This document shows positions 10,929-22,370 of a stretch of DNA of 64,000 bases, one piece after another. Source of the stretch: Cavia porcellus (taxonomy: Eukaryota > Chordata > Mammalia > Rodentia > Caviidae); assembly GCF_034190915.1 (NCBI RefSeq), contig NW_026947486.1, positions 105,197,312-105,261,311 on the forward strand, given 5' to 3'. A model generated the notes under the pieces. That model did not search any database and was not told where the DNA came from. It was given only the letters and a program-made list of their open reading frames with translations. Numbering within the stretch: the stretch's first letter is position 1; the number at the start of each line of letters is the position of its first letter. Made by a program: the position numbers and the translations under genes.

Positions 10929-11197
10929 CAATTTTTCATGCCTAAATCTTACAACCTGAGCAAGTACTTCTAACATAACAATATGCAATATATTAACTAG
11001 CATTAATTTCTTATTTATTTATTTATTTATTTATTTATCTTTTTCCTTTTTCTCGGTACCGGGGATCGAACTCACGACTGCCTGCTTGCAAGGCAGGCAC
11101 TTATGCCGCTGAGCTAAATCCCCAGCCCCAATTTCTTATTTATTATGTTTTGATTTTCTGTATCATTTCTATCCTTTTTTAAATAAAATAAAAAAAG
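10929..11197 (+). repeat. 'Repeat B' copy 1 (L1 3'-terminal segment?)
   Basis: It starts tttttcatgcctaaatctta and ends ctgtatcatttctatcc...aaataaaataaaaaaag. Two reverse-oriented relatives lie at 54367-54475 and 60640-60776. An ID SINE splits this copy. The A-rich end suggests an L1 3' terminus. Confidence 0.7.
11020..11129 (-). repeat. ID-type tRNA-derived SINE with 15-bp target duplication
   Basis: On the - strand: ggggctggggatttagctca, A box, agtcgtgagttcgatccccg, then a tail of T-rich (TTTA)n on the + strand. The target duplication aatttcttatttatt is at 11005-11019 and 11130-11144. It is a well-preserved, fairly young copy. Confidence 0.92.
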
Positions 11198-11351
11198 AAG
11201 CCACCACTACATATATTACTAAAATGTAAAAATAATAAAATGATACTATTAACAATGTATCCTAGTAAGTTTGAAAAATGTTGATGAAATGACTAATTTC
11301 CTGAGTTTTATTAAATGGATTTTAAAAAATATACAGACCTAAAAGCAGTAG

Positions 11352-11437
11352 AGGAGTTAGTGGCATAGCTCAGTAGTCAAGTAGCCTCTAACATGTACAA
11401 GGTTCTCTACTTGACTTCCAGTACCACCAAAAAATAA
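11352..11437 (+). repeat. ID-type SINE, diverged
   Basis: Damaged A box (tagctcagtagtcaag) and damaged B box, with a ccagtaccaccaaaaaa end. It lies in the old L1. Confidence 0.6.
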
Positions 11438-11481
11438 CTAAAAGTAACATGAAGCAAAAACAACAGATAAATTTGCTTAGC

Positions 11482-11485
<4 letters not shown>

Positions 11486-11540
<55 letters not shown>

Positions 11541-11577
11541 CAGAGAGAGACAGAGAGAGACAGAGAGAGAGAGAGAA
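11486..11577. repeat. (GA)n microsatellite
   Basis: About 90 bases of GA with periodic C substitutions (gacagaga). Confidence 0.95.
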
Positions 11578-12324
11578 ATATCAATAGAAGCAGTAGACCA
11601 AAGAATTTTCTAGAAAATTTCCTAGGGTAAAGTCTCCAGGAACAGGTAACTCTTGTTCTCTAAACACAGTATGAGAGAATTGAAAATGAAGCAAGTCTTT
11701 AGCTCTTTTGTCATCACAGGTAAACATCAGTCTTGCAATAAACCAAGAAGTCATAGTAAAAATAATAAGTAAATTTATAGGTGAATTTAACTTAGAGATA
11801 TAAATGCAAAAGACCTAAATATTTGCAAGCTGAATTTGATGAAGTCATTTAAAAGCTGCTTTAGGACCTAACTGAATTAGTTTCAGGAATTAAAAGCAAA
11901 GAAACAAAACCCTTTATTCTGTGCATAAAACAATCCAATAAAACTCTCTGTACAAATTGGAAAATGTAAAATTCTCAGCAAAATGAATATAAAAGAGAAT
12001 TCCTTTATCCTAGGAATACATATCTCCAAAAACAGTGTCACGATTGATAAGAAGTTTTGTTCACATAAGTACTAGAGTTGTATATGACAACTCTACTCAA
12101 TTCCTTGAAATCCTCCTGAGTTAGATCATAAAGTAATTGTTTTGCACACGATTGATGGGAATGTAAATTAGTACAGTAATTATGGAAGATAATACATAGG
12201 TTTCTAAAAAAAAAAAAAACTAGATTGAAGTGTTGTAAAATCAAACAGTGTCACTTATACCTAAGGGAAACGAGATCAGTATATCAAGAGCCATCAGCAG
12301 CAGTATTCACTGTGCTCCTTATCA

Positions 12325-12668
12325 CGCCTCATAGAAGCGCTCACAAAAGACTTCCAGAACTGCTGCAGAAAGTGGCAAGGGGGATGGGTTAGTATAGCCA
12401 AAATGATAGAGGAGACTATTTTAAGGAAGATAATGGCAATATGACTTTTACTATAATCAATTTAAAAAAAAATTAAAACATTCACTGGCCGTGGTGGCAC
12501 ACCCCTGTAATCCAGCACTCAGGAGGCTGAGGCAGGAGGATCACTATGAGTTCAAGACCAGCTGGAGCTAGAAAGTGAGCTCAAGGTCAGCCTGAACCGC
12601 ACAGTGAGACTCTGTCTCATAAAGACAAAAATATTAAAACATTCATGACATGTTTTAATTACACCTTG
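12325..12668 (+). pseudogene. Mariner-like DNA transposon remnant, split by a B1
   Basis: 12340-12440 encodes a decayed mariner transposase C-terminus (KDFQNCCRKWQ, then a damaged YF-type end). After the B1 insertion the terminal inverted repeat resumes and ends attacaccttg at 12668, followed by a TA at 12669-12670. That fits the usual mariner ...gatcacacctcg + TA end. Only the 3' part survives. The same family is at 57798-58338. Confidence 0.65.
12485..12632 (+). repeat. B1-type SINE with 13-bp target duplication
   Basis: A long-form B1 running from ctggccgtggtggcacaccc, through tgtaatccagcactcaggag, to gactctgtctcataaagaca. The duplication attaaaacattca is at 12472-12484 and 12633-12645. 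It is inserted in the terminal repeat of the mariner remnant, so it is younger. Confidence 0.93.
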
Positions 12669-12679
12669 TACACATTTCA

Positions 12680-14865
12680 AAATGACATATTATAAATGAT
12701 AAGTACAACCTTGTCAATTATATGTAATTAAAATTATTAAATGTAATTAAAATTTTGTTAATGGTTTATCAGTAGGGAACTAGGGAGTCATTCTGAACTT
12801 CTCTGGTGGTCAATTTTAGGAGAAAGCACTTAAATAGAGGATGTTAACATGGACCCAGTGTGTCTAGGTACTGTATTCACAGGAATATGTTTATCCTGAT
12901 TTGAAAATCACTATTGTACTCTATTGTCTTATAACTGAAAGTTTCTGATACAGTTTATGAAAAATCTGAGGCAAAATATCACAACTTACTGCTTAAGGAA
13001 GCGGGTGTATGGACTGTTTTACCATTCTCTATATTCTTTATATTTTTCTGTGTCCCACTCCTATACTTACACCTACTGCATCACAATCTTCAGTTTATTA
13101 CAATGCTCAAGTATTTCCTACCCACGTCATAGTTTGAAGATGGCTCATTTACAATTCTGCCTCACTCTTGCCCCTACTGTGCCTCAGAATCCCATCATAG
13201 GCAGAGTTCCTTGTGCTTTCAAGAAATCCTCCACTGTGACCTTGGTTTCTTCCAAAAGTCCTCAGTGTCCTCTCATGTGGTCAGTCATTGCATTTGTTTC
13301 TTTGGTAGCCTACATTTTCTAAGGTGAGGCATTCTCCTCACCTTAATGGGCAGTTAGAATGGAGACAATGATGTATTTTTAAAATCATCATATCTTATTT
13401 CTACTTCAAGTAATGCGCTCAGGTGCAAACTAAGTATAATAGTCAACCTTGCTGTCTTGATTATGATCACTTCTGCAGACTTCCGATAGAGATACTCTAA
13501 CTTATTTAACTCAAGGTAGAGTTCAAAGGAACTATATCATTTGCCTCCAGTACTCCTGATTGCAGTCCAAGGCACTGTTTTCCAAAGTGAGCAATGACTC
13601 TAACAGGACTAAGTGTGTCCTGGGCGGATTTGCCTATTAACCACAGTGTAGAGAAACTGGTCAAAACACCTACACTTGAGTGCCAGAACCCTTCAGAATA
13701 ACAATGGTGGAGGCAGCCAGGACACAAGTGGCCTGAGTAGAAAGACTGAAAAATTCAGAAAAAAATTCCGTTTCTCTCTTTTTTCTTCAAGCCAAGATAA
13801 AGCAGAGTAAGATAAATGGAAATAGGATCTCTGCTTCCAGAAGAACTGTGCTAAGCTTAATTATCTTATTTCTTCTTTGCAAACCCTGGACTCAGCCTGA
13901 AGTATTATTAAACTGTCCAAATTGCCTCTTTTTCTACAAACACAGCTTAGAAAAGAGGTGCAGATTGATAGATTGATTACAGCCTCAATCTGTTGGCTTG
14001 TAATCTTAGATTATTAAAACTGGCAGGAATCCTGAACCGAATGCCCAGCTTCTTTGTGTACACTTGGACACTGAAGCCCAGCTTGGCAAGAATACTTCTC
14101 AAGGTGATTCAGACTTCGTGGCACAGTACAATTAGACTGCTCTGTTGCTGTTTCTATTAGACTTCTCTTTTATTCCATCCCTCACAATTTCACACATAAC
14201 TTTCTGTCATTTTCCAAACAATATTAAAGGCATTATCCTCACCTTAATGCGAAGTTAAAATGGAGACAACAATATATTTTAAAATTATCAAATATTATTT
14301 GTATCCCAAATAATGTGGTTCGTATTTGGAAATGAGTAAAAGTGCCGAGATAAGCCAAAACACTCTTGGGGGCAGACTAAATTCTCCTCCTTCCAATCTC
14401 CAGCCAAACCACTGCTGGCAGGAAGGGGCAGGTGGACAGCAGTCTTTGTTAACCCTTAATGGCAAATATAATGTTTGAAAACCATTGGGTAAGGAAAAAT
14501 AATTTCAGCCCTAACAATGGCTGTGTGACATGAAGTCTTGGTTGGTAGGATAACATGTGGATTGGTATTCCAGAGATAAAAATGAAGCCATCCAGGAGTC
14601 GATGTTATATGGACAAGCTAGATCAAATGACGAACAGAAGGATTAAGATCCTTGGAAAAACTACATAAAATTTTACTTTATAGGAACTTATTTTTGGAAC
14701 ATAATAGACACACATACATATATGAATATAGATAATACTTGTTATAATGAAAATGGAAAATATTCAACACAGTTAAGTAAATAATTCCTCTTTATACAGC
14801 CATTAAAAATATAAGTATGAATTTACAGTGATGGGAATGATCTTAATTACTTTACTCATCTCTAA
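12680..14865. other. Mostly unique DNA, no gene seen
   Basis: No gene or classical repeat is recognisable. It holds a pair of related ~90-bp segments at 13331-13420 and 14232-14320. The 121-codon frame at 12957-13322 looks like random translation of pyrimidine-rich DNA. Confidence 0.4.
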
Positions 14866-15290
14866 GACTGCATCAGTTAGGACTCACTAGAGGAAAAGAT
14901 TTAATGAAAATAAACACACACACACACACACACACATATATATGACATATAAAGGATTTACTAAGTGGACTTATAACAACCACCTGTGGAATCAGATGTG
15001 GAAGAATGAAAAAATGTTCTCTGCATGCTGAAGAACAAGAGGATCCAGTGGAAAGTCAAAGGTCCAGAGTTTATTGCGGAATCTGGTGGGAATCCATATC
15101 AGAAAGCCCAAGAGTCCTTGTGGGAAATTCTGCCCTAGAAGCTGAAGAACTGGAGACAGCTATCTAAAAGCAATAGCACAGACTGGTACTCCTCCCTTTT
15201 TTAAATGCCTGCTACGAACCTATTGGTTGGTGCCACTCATTATTTAGGTGGGTGTTGTCTTCTCAATCCGTGTATATCTACAGACAAGAA
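14866..15290. repeat. Unassigned old LTR-like repeat with (CA)n
   Basis: The general layout (cagttaggactcactagagg, a CA/TA run at 14913-14943, aaaggatttactaagtggac, ctattggttggtgccactca) resembles a common old mammalian interspersed repeat that I cannot name. Confidence 0.4.
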
Positions 15291-15329
15291 GAACTATCCT
15301 TCACTAATTTTCTAGTTGTTTCTTAATTC

Positions 15330-15672
15330 ATTGAAGTTGAGGAAATAATTAAGTATCATTGAGACACAATTTAAAGGAGGGATCATTTACCTTGGCTCGC
15401 AGTTTCAGAAATTTTGGTCCATAATAGGCCAGCTCCAAGACAGAAATAGTGCTGTGCAAGAGTCTGGCCTGGAAGACAGCTGATCACGTCATTACAGCAT
15501 GGAACCTGGGAAGGGAGGAGACAGAAGGGATATGTAGTCTTTCAGGCCCTACCTCCTAACAAGACAGATAGCTCTGAATTCATCAGTGCATTAATCATGA
15601 TCCAATTACTTGCCTAAAGTCCCACCTCTAATCGCATGAGGCTTTAAGAGGCCGTTTCAGACTTTAAACATA
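15330..15672 (-). repeat. MaLR-type LTR
   Basis: Same block order as the other MaLR LTRs read backward: ccttggctcgcagtttcag, ggccagctccaagacag, atgatccaattacttgcct and cccacctctaatcgcatgagg. Confidence 0.72.
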
Positions 15673-16860
15673 ACGGAAACATTTTTACAATTGACCAGAA
15701 AGCAGTTTATAAAATAAAGTGTGAATTAGAATGCCATGTTTTTAAATTCAGAATATATATTTATCTTTATGTAAATAGGAAAATGAAATATTTATGGTCA
15801 CCAAATGTCAACTATGAATGGTTTTTCTTGCTTTGTCTCCTACAAAGACTATGTAATTTCTCCTAATTAAAGCATTTAATGTTTAGTAAAAAACAAGATG
15901 TCCCATTTAAAATGGAAGCTGCTGAGTAGCAATGGATCCAGGATAAGTAGAGTGACGCTGCCCAGGAGAAGATAGGATGTCACTTCATGGAGAAAGCTTC
16001 TCAGGCTTTCTGAGAATCTCTGTGCAGGAATATGCGGAAGGTCTTTATAGCTTTAGCGCCCCACGGCTGTCTTACACTCAAACGTCCATACAGTTCCCCA
16101 AGCAACATCCAGCAAGGTGCCCCCTCTGAGCGCTCTATAAACGTTTAATGACTGCATAGTGATAAATATACATACAGCTATTAGTCACTCATTAAGAAAC
16201 AGTTTTTTATTTAACACAGCAGAAGCAAAAACTGCATGATTTCAGGCAAGTCTCCAAATTAATATTTCAGAAGGAAACACTTCATTTACAACGTTCTGAT
16301 GTCTGTAAATAAATACATACACAAAGAGATTACTCAGTTGGCTGTATTTCCACAACTTCCCTTGAGTTTGGGAGAAAATATGCCTCCCAGCCCAGTACAT
16401 TTAAAAAATATCACATTGAAATTATTTTTCATCTTCATGAATGATAAAATCCAAGTTTGCTTTGAAAGTGGCTGAGCAGGCTACTCATTCTCACTCTGGT
16501 AGCAGCCGGCTATGGGATGTCAATGATTTCATGCCCACCTTAGCCTCTGAAGCCTCTACCTCTACAAAAATCTTCCTAACTAAGATAAATGACTCCACAA
16601 ATGCCTACAATAAGCCAATGTGTTATCTGTTATAAATATAGAGTACCTTGTGTATTTGTTTCTTGTCTCAACTGAGGTTTCTGATATTAAATATGTAATT
16701 TCTCCCAATGGGTTGATGCTGCTTGTATTGACCCTCATAGGTCAAAGTCATTGCTGACAGGTTGGGAAGTCAAGTTCATCTTACCATATACCTGCCAGTA
16801 CAGTGATAGGGAACAAAGACTTTCTTTTTGTCCAGTAGGGACCAACACACTTGAGACTTC
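15673..16860. other. Unassigned DNA
   Basis: I see no convincing gene or repeat. The frame of 64 codons at 16441-16635 has no recognisable features. Confidence 0.4.
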
Positions 16861-16861
16861 T

Positions 16862-16971
16862 CTTCGTTTTTCTTTTTTCTTTTTTTCTTTTTTATCGGTA
16901 CCGGGGATTGAACTCATGACTGCTTGCTTGCCAGGCAGGTGCTTGTGCTGCTGAGCTAAATCCCCAGCCCC
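16862..16971 (-). repeat. ID-type tRNA-derived SINE with 10-bp target duplication
   Basis: On the - strand: ggggctggggatttagctca, A and B boxes intact, gagttcaatccccggtacc and an A-rich tail. The duplication tgagacttct is at 16852-16861 and 16972-16981. Confidence 0.9.
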
Positions 16972-16984
16972 TGAGACTTCTGTT

Positions 16985-18205
16985 CAAAAATATCTCTCCG
17001 CTATGTTTCACCAACTGGAGTGACCTCTGGGCATTTATCAGTGCACTTGCACTTACATGAAATGCATTAATCTATTGGTGTCTACTGTTTAATCAGCTGT
17101 ACCTCGGGAGGAAATGGTCTCTTTCAATGTTCGGTTGATTCTTTTTCAGAAGAAAGAAGATAAGAAAAACAAGAAGGATTTAAGAAAAAGGATCAAAGAA
17201 GTTATTTGTCCTGCCATGCTGCTCAGTCCTCCTTAGCAATTCTGCTTTTCTTAGATTTTTCTACCTATTTCCTTTCCATCTATATTATGACATCTGAAAA
17301 TTATTGTTTTCTTCCATCTTAGTTAGAGTCAATAAACCTCACCCCTATAACTCGAGTTTCATTGGCTTAACAGGAAAAAAAATTTCTAATGCATGTTTCA
17401 TCCAATGCAAGTATTCCCATTTGGGCACTGCCCACATTGTCATCCAGGACCTAACCTTTTTTTTAAATCTTCAATTCTTTCCATTAATCTCACATGTTGG
17501 AAAAGGGAGTGAGGATCATCTCAAGGTGTTATAGACTAAGTCTAGACAGAGGGTATATCATTTTCATGCATGTTTTGTATGGCTTGATTATATAGCCATA
17601 CCTTATTTAAGGGAAGCCTTAGAGCTAGAGTTGAGTGACTGGCCTAAAAAGATAGAACACAAGCATTGGTGAGGACCAGGGACTTCCATCACATCCTCCA
17701 AGGCCAAAGTCCTCCCTCATGCTTTGATCTTTTTATGAGGAATGCAAACCATTGAATTATTGTAATAAATTGGAAGATGAGGAAAGCCTAAGGAGAACAA
17801 ACGGGGATCCTGAAACTGACAACAGAATAACAAATACTTCCTCTAAATAATCCCAAATGAATATTCAGCCCTCAAATTAGAGATTTGAATGAAGTCAGAA
17901 CTTACTACTGACAGAAAGGAGCTGCTTTCTGACAAGAAAACCCTCAGTAGTTGAGTCACATAATTAAAGGTGAATGACAGGTGGTACAAGCCATGCACAC
18001 CGCCTCTCAGCCTATACAACCATCCCGCTACTTGGGGGAATTTTAATAGAATGAATCTCTCAGGAAATGTGCAACACGAGAGATTGTAGCCTCGACCCTT
18101 TGTCTGCAGACAGATTCCAAGGCTTTGGGAGACAGTGGGTGTAAAGGAAAGACAGCAGTGTCTAGCAATGAACAGTTCATTTTGAAATCTCAGTCTTGTT
18201 GACAC
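16985..18205. other. Unassigned DNA
   Basis: No gene recognised. The frame of 120 codons at 17843-18205 (-) has no protein-like motif and no supporting context. Confidence 0.35.
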
Positions 18206-18209
18206 AGAA

Positions 18210-18345
18210 GTACGGTCTTAAGAAAATGACTGTCCAAGTCTTGCTTTTCTCATCAGTAAGATGGATGCAGCAATGATATGTTTATCACAGAGTTACTGTA
18301 TAAAAGGACTAATACTCTGTGTAATAGTGATCAAGACAAAACTTG
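18210..18345 (+). repeat. MIR SINE fragment
   Basis: cttttctcatcagtaagatgg, followed by an acagagttactgtataaaagg stretch, matches the 3' half of MIR. Confidence 0.5.
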
Positions 18346-18544
18346 ATGTAGAGAAGATTCCCACAAGGGGACCTTACTTTAAAAATGCTAGGAGGCTAAT
18401 TTCTAGATGAGGGGCCTGCTTCCACATTTCTCAGATACTCAACCAGGTAAAGGGGAAGGGAGAAGGCAGAAAGCTAACAGAGCTCTGAATGTCATTGAAG
18501 GGCCTCGTCTAGTGTTCTGAGTGAAGCAGGGGAATCTTTTAGGT

Positions 18545-18666
18545 TAGTAGTTATATCCACCTCCTAGACTTGTTTCAAAGATTAAAAAAAAAGACCTGTA
18601 TCAATGCTTAGTGCAGTAACTGACATACAACTAAGCCAGTATCATAAAGAGTCCTATTATTATTTG
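18545..18666 (+). repeat. MIR SINE 3' end
   Basis: ccacctcctagacttgtttc, then tcaatgcttagtgcagtaac, then tgacatac and a TTATTATT end. This is a typical MIR 3' order. Confidence 0.5.
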
Positions 18667-19595
18667 TTACTCTCGCTCAAAGAGATAAAAGCGGAACTGG
18701 CTGGTTAAGGAGAAAGAGAAAGAAGCTGTGGGGTCCCTCCGTCTGGCTCCTGTGTTGTCAGTCATGCAGAGGGTGAGGAGGGTACAATGGAGGGTCTGTG
18801 GGGACTTGGAGACCTGGAGATGCTGCTGTAAAAAATGCTGTCTTCCTCCGTCAAACCTCACAGGGGAATGGCTGAATACAGGATGAGATCATGCCTGTAA
18901 AATTCTTTGTGTTCCACAAGAGAAAGATGTCCTGCAAATTTAAGTTACTATTATTCTGAAGGTCAAATACCAACCTTTGAAATGTAGCCTGCCTCTCTGC
19001 AATATCTAGTTATGTTTTCATAGCACAGAAAGAAAAAAGCCAACTGTTTATACACAGTACTATTTCTGGAAACCAAACTTATTAGTTTAAAAGACAATAT
19101 TTACAAAGCTCACAAAATAGCATGTTTTCTGTCCACAGAGACCTGTTTTAATTAAAGCTCTACCTTTAAAATTCATTAAAGTAATCAGTTCTAAGCGAGT
19201 AGGAGCCCGCATATTAGTTTTCAATGTGTGTGTGTGCCACAGATTTTCTTCTACAGGTGCAATGATTTAAACAATTGCAACACTGGCTTCTTTCATTGGA
19301 TTTCAGTTTTATTTAAAAGCAGTGACTAGCCTCAGGAACTTTGCTTTTTTATGAGGCATGAAGAGCTCAGTTGCCTATTATGTAGATCACCTCATTATCA
19401 TTGTTACCTGGGCAGAGTTGTGACTCAGCGTGGCCCTGGCTCTCCTGAGGAAGAGGAGATAGAAAGGGGTAGTCGACTATTGAGAGAAAAACATCATGTA
19501 TTCCCTTACCAGAAAGAGCTTTTGCTCTTATACTCTCAATTCCTGTCTATGTCAGGAGGAGGAATGGTTGGAAGAACTCAGAGGGGCTGCTGAGA
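18667..19595. other. Unassigned DNA
   Basis: No gene or repeat recognised. A short CT/GA-biased open frame on the - strand (18667-18861) is not convincing. Confidence 0.35.
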
Positions 19596-19599
19596 AACA

Positions 19600-19800
19600 T
19601 CAACAATGCAATAACGATACCCATTCCTATTACCATGGTGATTGTTGTCAGCACAGTGTGTAGAACATTGTTTGGTACACACATTATGTTTTGGAGCCTC
19701 ATAGGAATCCTAAGACGTGAGCATGTTGTCATCCTCATATCTTAGATGAGGTTCAGAGAGGCTAGGTCACTTTGCCAAAATTCAGATAGTGATGAAGCAA
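19600..19800 (-). repeat. MIR-type SINE
   Basis: Forward order gtcatcctcatatcttagatgagg, ttcagagaggctaggtcact, ttgccaaaattcagatagtg is the reverse complement of MIR. Confidence 0.65.
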
Positions 19801-20315
19801 CAAGAGAATAAGTAGGAGGAGATAGATTGGCCTTGCAATCCCCTTGTAGTCCCTTTGCACACATGAGCCACAGAGCCTGGCACATGCACAGGACGAGCTA
19901 GCAATTCTTAACATAAAACTGACATGTAAATCTAGGCACCCCAGTGCTACCAGAGAAGCAGCATCCCTGTGTCCCACTATGCCCCTATCAACCATATCTC
20001 AGAGACAAAAAAGGGAGGCTCAAGTGGCACGCTGCAAAGAGATGGGACTTTAAGTGGGCTTGTGTGGGGCTTGCAGAAGAACATTACGGTTGGTGAGGCC
20101 ATGGCACAGATTATGGCCTTGTCTCACAAAGCAAGTGGAGCAGTGATTTCCTAGAAGCAGGAGGCAGGCATCCTCAGTGCAGGCTGGTGCACAGAACAAT
20201 GAGACCCAGGAGGCCACGGTTTCTCCAGGCCTGCTCTAAATGGGCCCTCAACCATGTCTCCAAGGAAAAGTAGCTGGCATGGCCACATAGAAAGACTAAG
20301 AAACATCCTCAGTTG
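19801..20315. other. Unassigned DNA
   Basis: No gene or named repeat seen. Confidence 0.35.
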
Positions 20316-20317
20316 CA

Positions 20318-20390
20318 ACCTTATTCAGCCTCCTCAATTTCCACATGGAGATACTAAGGCCTCACAGTTGTAAGTCACCATGTTTTAAGT
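20318..20390 (-). repeat. MIR fragment
   Basis: caatttccacatggagatac, then taaggcctcacagttgtaag, matches MIR in reverse. Confidence 0.45.
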
Positions 20391-20447
20391 ACATTCCATT
20401 TTCTTTAATGTCTAGAGAACAAATGTCAACATTGGAGTTCAAGATGG

Positions 20448-20625
20448 TTCTGCCACCTTGCTAACCACATGAACTCAACATAATTACCAAATCCCTTTAT
20501 GCCTCAGTTTCCTCATCTATAATAAAGCACCTACTTCACAGGCTTTTGTCAAAGCGTAAATGAAAAAATGTCTGTAAAACCCTTAACGTGGTGCTTGACA
20601 TCCAATATGTATTCAGTGTGTAGAA
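20448..20625 (+). repeat. MIR SINE
   Basis: ggttctgccaccttgctaac, then tatgcctcagtttcctcatc, then acctacttcacaggcttttg, then gtggtgcttgacatccaa. A clear MIR order. Confidence 0.75.
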
Positions 20626-20921
20626 GTTTCTAACTTTCCTAAATTCTATGGAATTTATCCCATCATAATCATCTTATATGTTGTCTCCACCTCTGATATC
20701 TCCTAAAAGTCAGCCTTCAAAGCTTTAGGTGCCCTATAAACTTTGTCAGTTAGACCCTCACTATTAGTGCACACATTGGTGAAGTGTCATTCTCTGAAAC
20801 TCTGCCAAATGGAGAGCCTGCCTCAGTGTCCCTGCTTTGGAAATACCTCTGGAACAACTGAGCCCCAGAAGGATTAGCTCTAAGAGGCTTCTCAGCACAG
20901 ACTTATCTTATCAGCTAAAAC

Positions 20922-21364
20922 TTCTTCCTTGATTGCTTTTCTTGTTGCTGAGATAAAGTACCGAACACCCAAAGTTAAAGAAGAAAATGTTTATTTTAGT
21001 TCACAGTTTGTGGGGCTTTCAGTCCAAAGCTAGTTGGTTCCAAGGCAGGGAGGCATGGCACAGGGCAGAGGAAAATGGTTTATGGCATGGCAGGCAAAAG
21101 GCGGCCAGAAGCAAAGAAGCGGCAAACAACAAACAAAAGCCCTCTTTCTGTACTTCATATCCTATTCAGTCTACCTACATATTAGGGTGGATAGTAGTCA
21201 TACCTAGGGTGGGGCAGACTTAATCCTAGCATCTCACCATGAATTAATCTCAGCATCAGATCCTTGATCTCAGCGTCACATGCCCTAGATCCAGCCACTT
21301 CCAAAAAGCCCCACCTATGAATGCATGAGGCTTTAGGGGGGACATCTAGATATAAGCCATAACA
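20922..21364 (-). repeat. MaLR-type LTR
   Basis: Forward: ttcttgttgctgagataaag, tgtttattttagttcacag, ggttccaaggcagggaggc, agccccacctatgaatgcat, gggacatctagatataagcc, cataaca. It is the best-preserved copy of the LTR family in the window. Short frames across it are not genes. Confidence 0.82.
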
Positions 21365-21599
21365 GTGATAATGTGTTGAGAATGTGGAGTACACCCTCCT
21401 CAAGCTTAATACTCTCTAACAGGCTCCTACAGCCACCTGTTCATTTTCCCAGATGTGATACTTGTGCCTAGTGTTGAACCAGACTCACTCACCCCTTCTC
21501 TTGGCATGAAGCTGGGTACTGAGAATGCAGTGATTAACAAGATACACAGTCTTGACTATCAGGAATCTGAAATGGCACTCAATTGAATAAAAATCAGTA

Positions 21600-21938
21600 C
21601 AAAGTCATTAGATCTATTTATTTGCTTATTTAATCAGTATGGATTTAGCTCATACTGTGCATCAAGTCCTCAGTTAGGTGTTAGAAATAAGCTAATGATT
21701 CAGAAGAAGACACTATCTCTGGTGATATGGTACTTAACAGTCTAGCAAAGGGGGCTACATAATCATAATTGTGTACTTTTCATTGTAACTACTTGCTTGA
21801 TGTTTATGTGATGGGGAGAAAGGATATGGGTTATTGAGAGAACACATAACAGAGGCCCTGACCTAGGCTGGAGGATCAAGTGAGTTGCCCTAAGAAAATA
21901 ATATTTAGCTTGGATTCTGAAGTATGCAGTTATCTAGG
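21600..21938 (+). repeat. Old L2-like repeat, 5' segment
   Basis: cagtatggatttagctcatactgtgc, then aagtcctcagttaggtgtta, then a 'ggtacttaacagtctagcaaagggg' block resembles the common mammalian 'atttattgagcacctactatgtgcc' repeat. It is interrupted by a MaLR LTR and resumes at 22371. The family name is a guess. Confidence 0.5.
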
Positions 21939-22365
21939 TGTCTTAATTTTGCATTGCTATTATAAAATATCTAAGGCTAAGTACTTTAAAAAGAAAAGAG
22001 GTTTATTTGGGCTTATGATTCATGTGGCCATAAAGTCCAAGCAGCATCATATTGCATTTCATGAGATTGCTCTGGCTGCATCACAGTGTTGCAGAGAAAC
22101 AGAAGGGGAACTGACCCAGCACAGAGGGGCCATGTGTGTGAACAAAGACATGAGAGAGTAGAAGGGGGCAAGGCTTGCTGTTTCATAACTACCTGATGTA
22201 GTAGGAAGCAGTGTGATCCTGTGAGAGCTAAATTATCCCTTCTCTTTTCTGATGGTTGTGTCCCTAATTATCTATTGAAAGCCCTACCACTTCCATACCA
22301 TTTCATTGAGAACTACGCTTTCAGCATATGAACCTTTGAGGACAAACTACACTTAAACTATAGTG
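21939..22365 (-). repeat. MaLR-type solo LTR with 5-bp target duplication
   Basis: It begins tgtcttaattttgcattgct and has the usual MaLR block order. The 5-bp duplication ctagg is at 21934-21938 and 22366-22370. It sits inside the L2-like repeat. Confidence 0.82.
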
Positions 22366-22370
22366 CTAGG

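Larger units (their letters stand above)
11205..12322 (+). repeat. Old L1-like LINE, 3' segment
   Basis: This continues the old L1 of 4375-6590. 11235-11330 matches the region before reverse transcriptase (tcctagtaagtttgaaaaat, then gatgaaatgactaatttcc). 12145-12320 matches the C-terminal end of ORF2 (gattgatgggaatgtaaatt, then aacgagatcagtatatcaag). All frames are broken. Confidence 0.55.

Noticed and set aside
11486..11577. CRISPR-like array (regular gagacagaga units)
   Set aside because: There are no spacers. It is a simple (GA)n microsatellite with C substitutions in a vertebrate genome.
12957..13322. 121-codon + strand open frame
   Set aside because: The translation is Ser/Tyr/Phe-rich in line with local T/C-rich DNA, has no motif and lacks any neighbouring coding signal.
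17843..18205. 120-codon - strand open frame
   Set aside because: No recognisable domain, no CpG island or splice context, and a length expected by chance in 64 kb.
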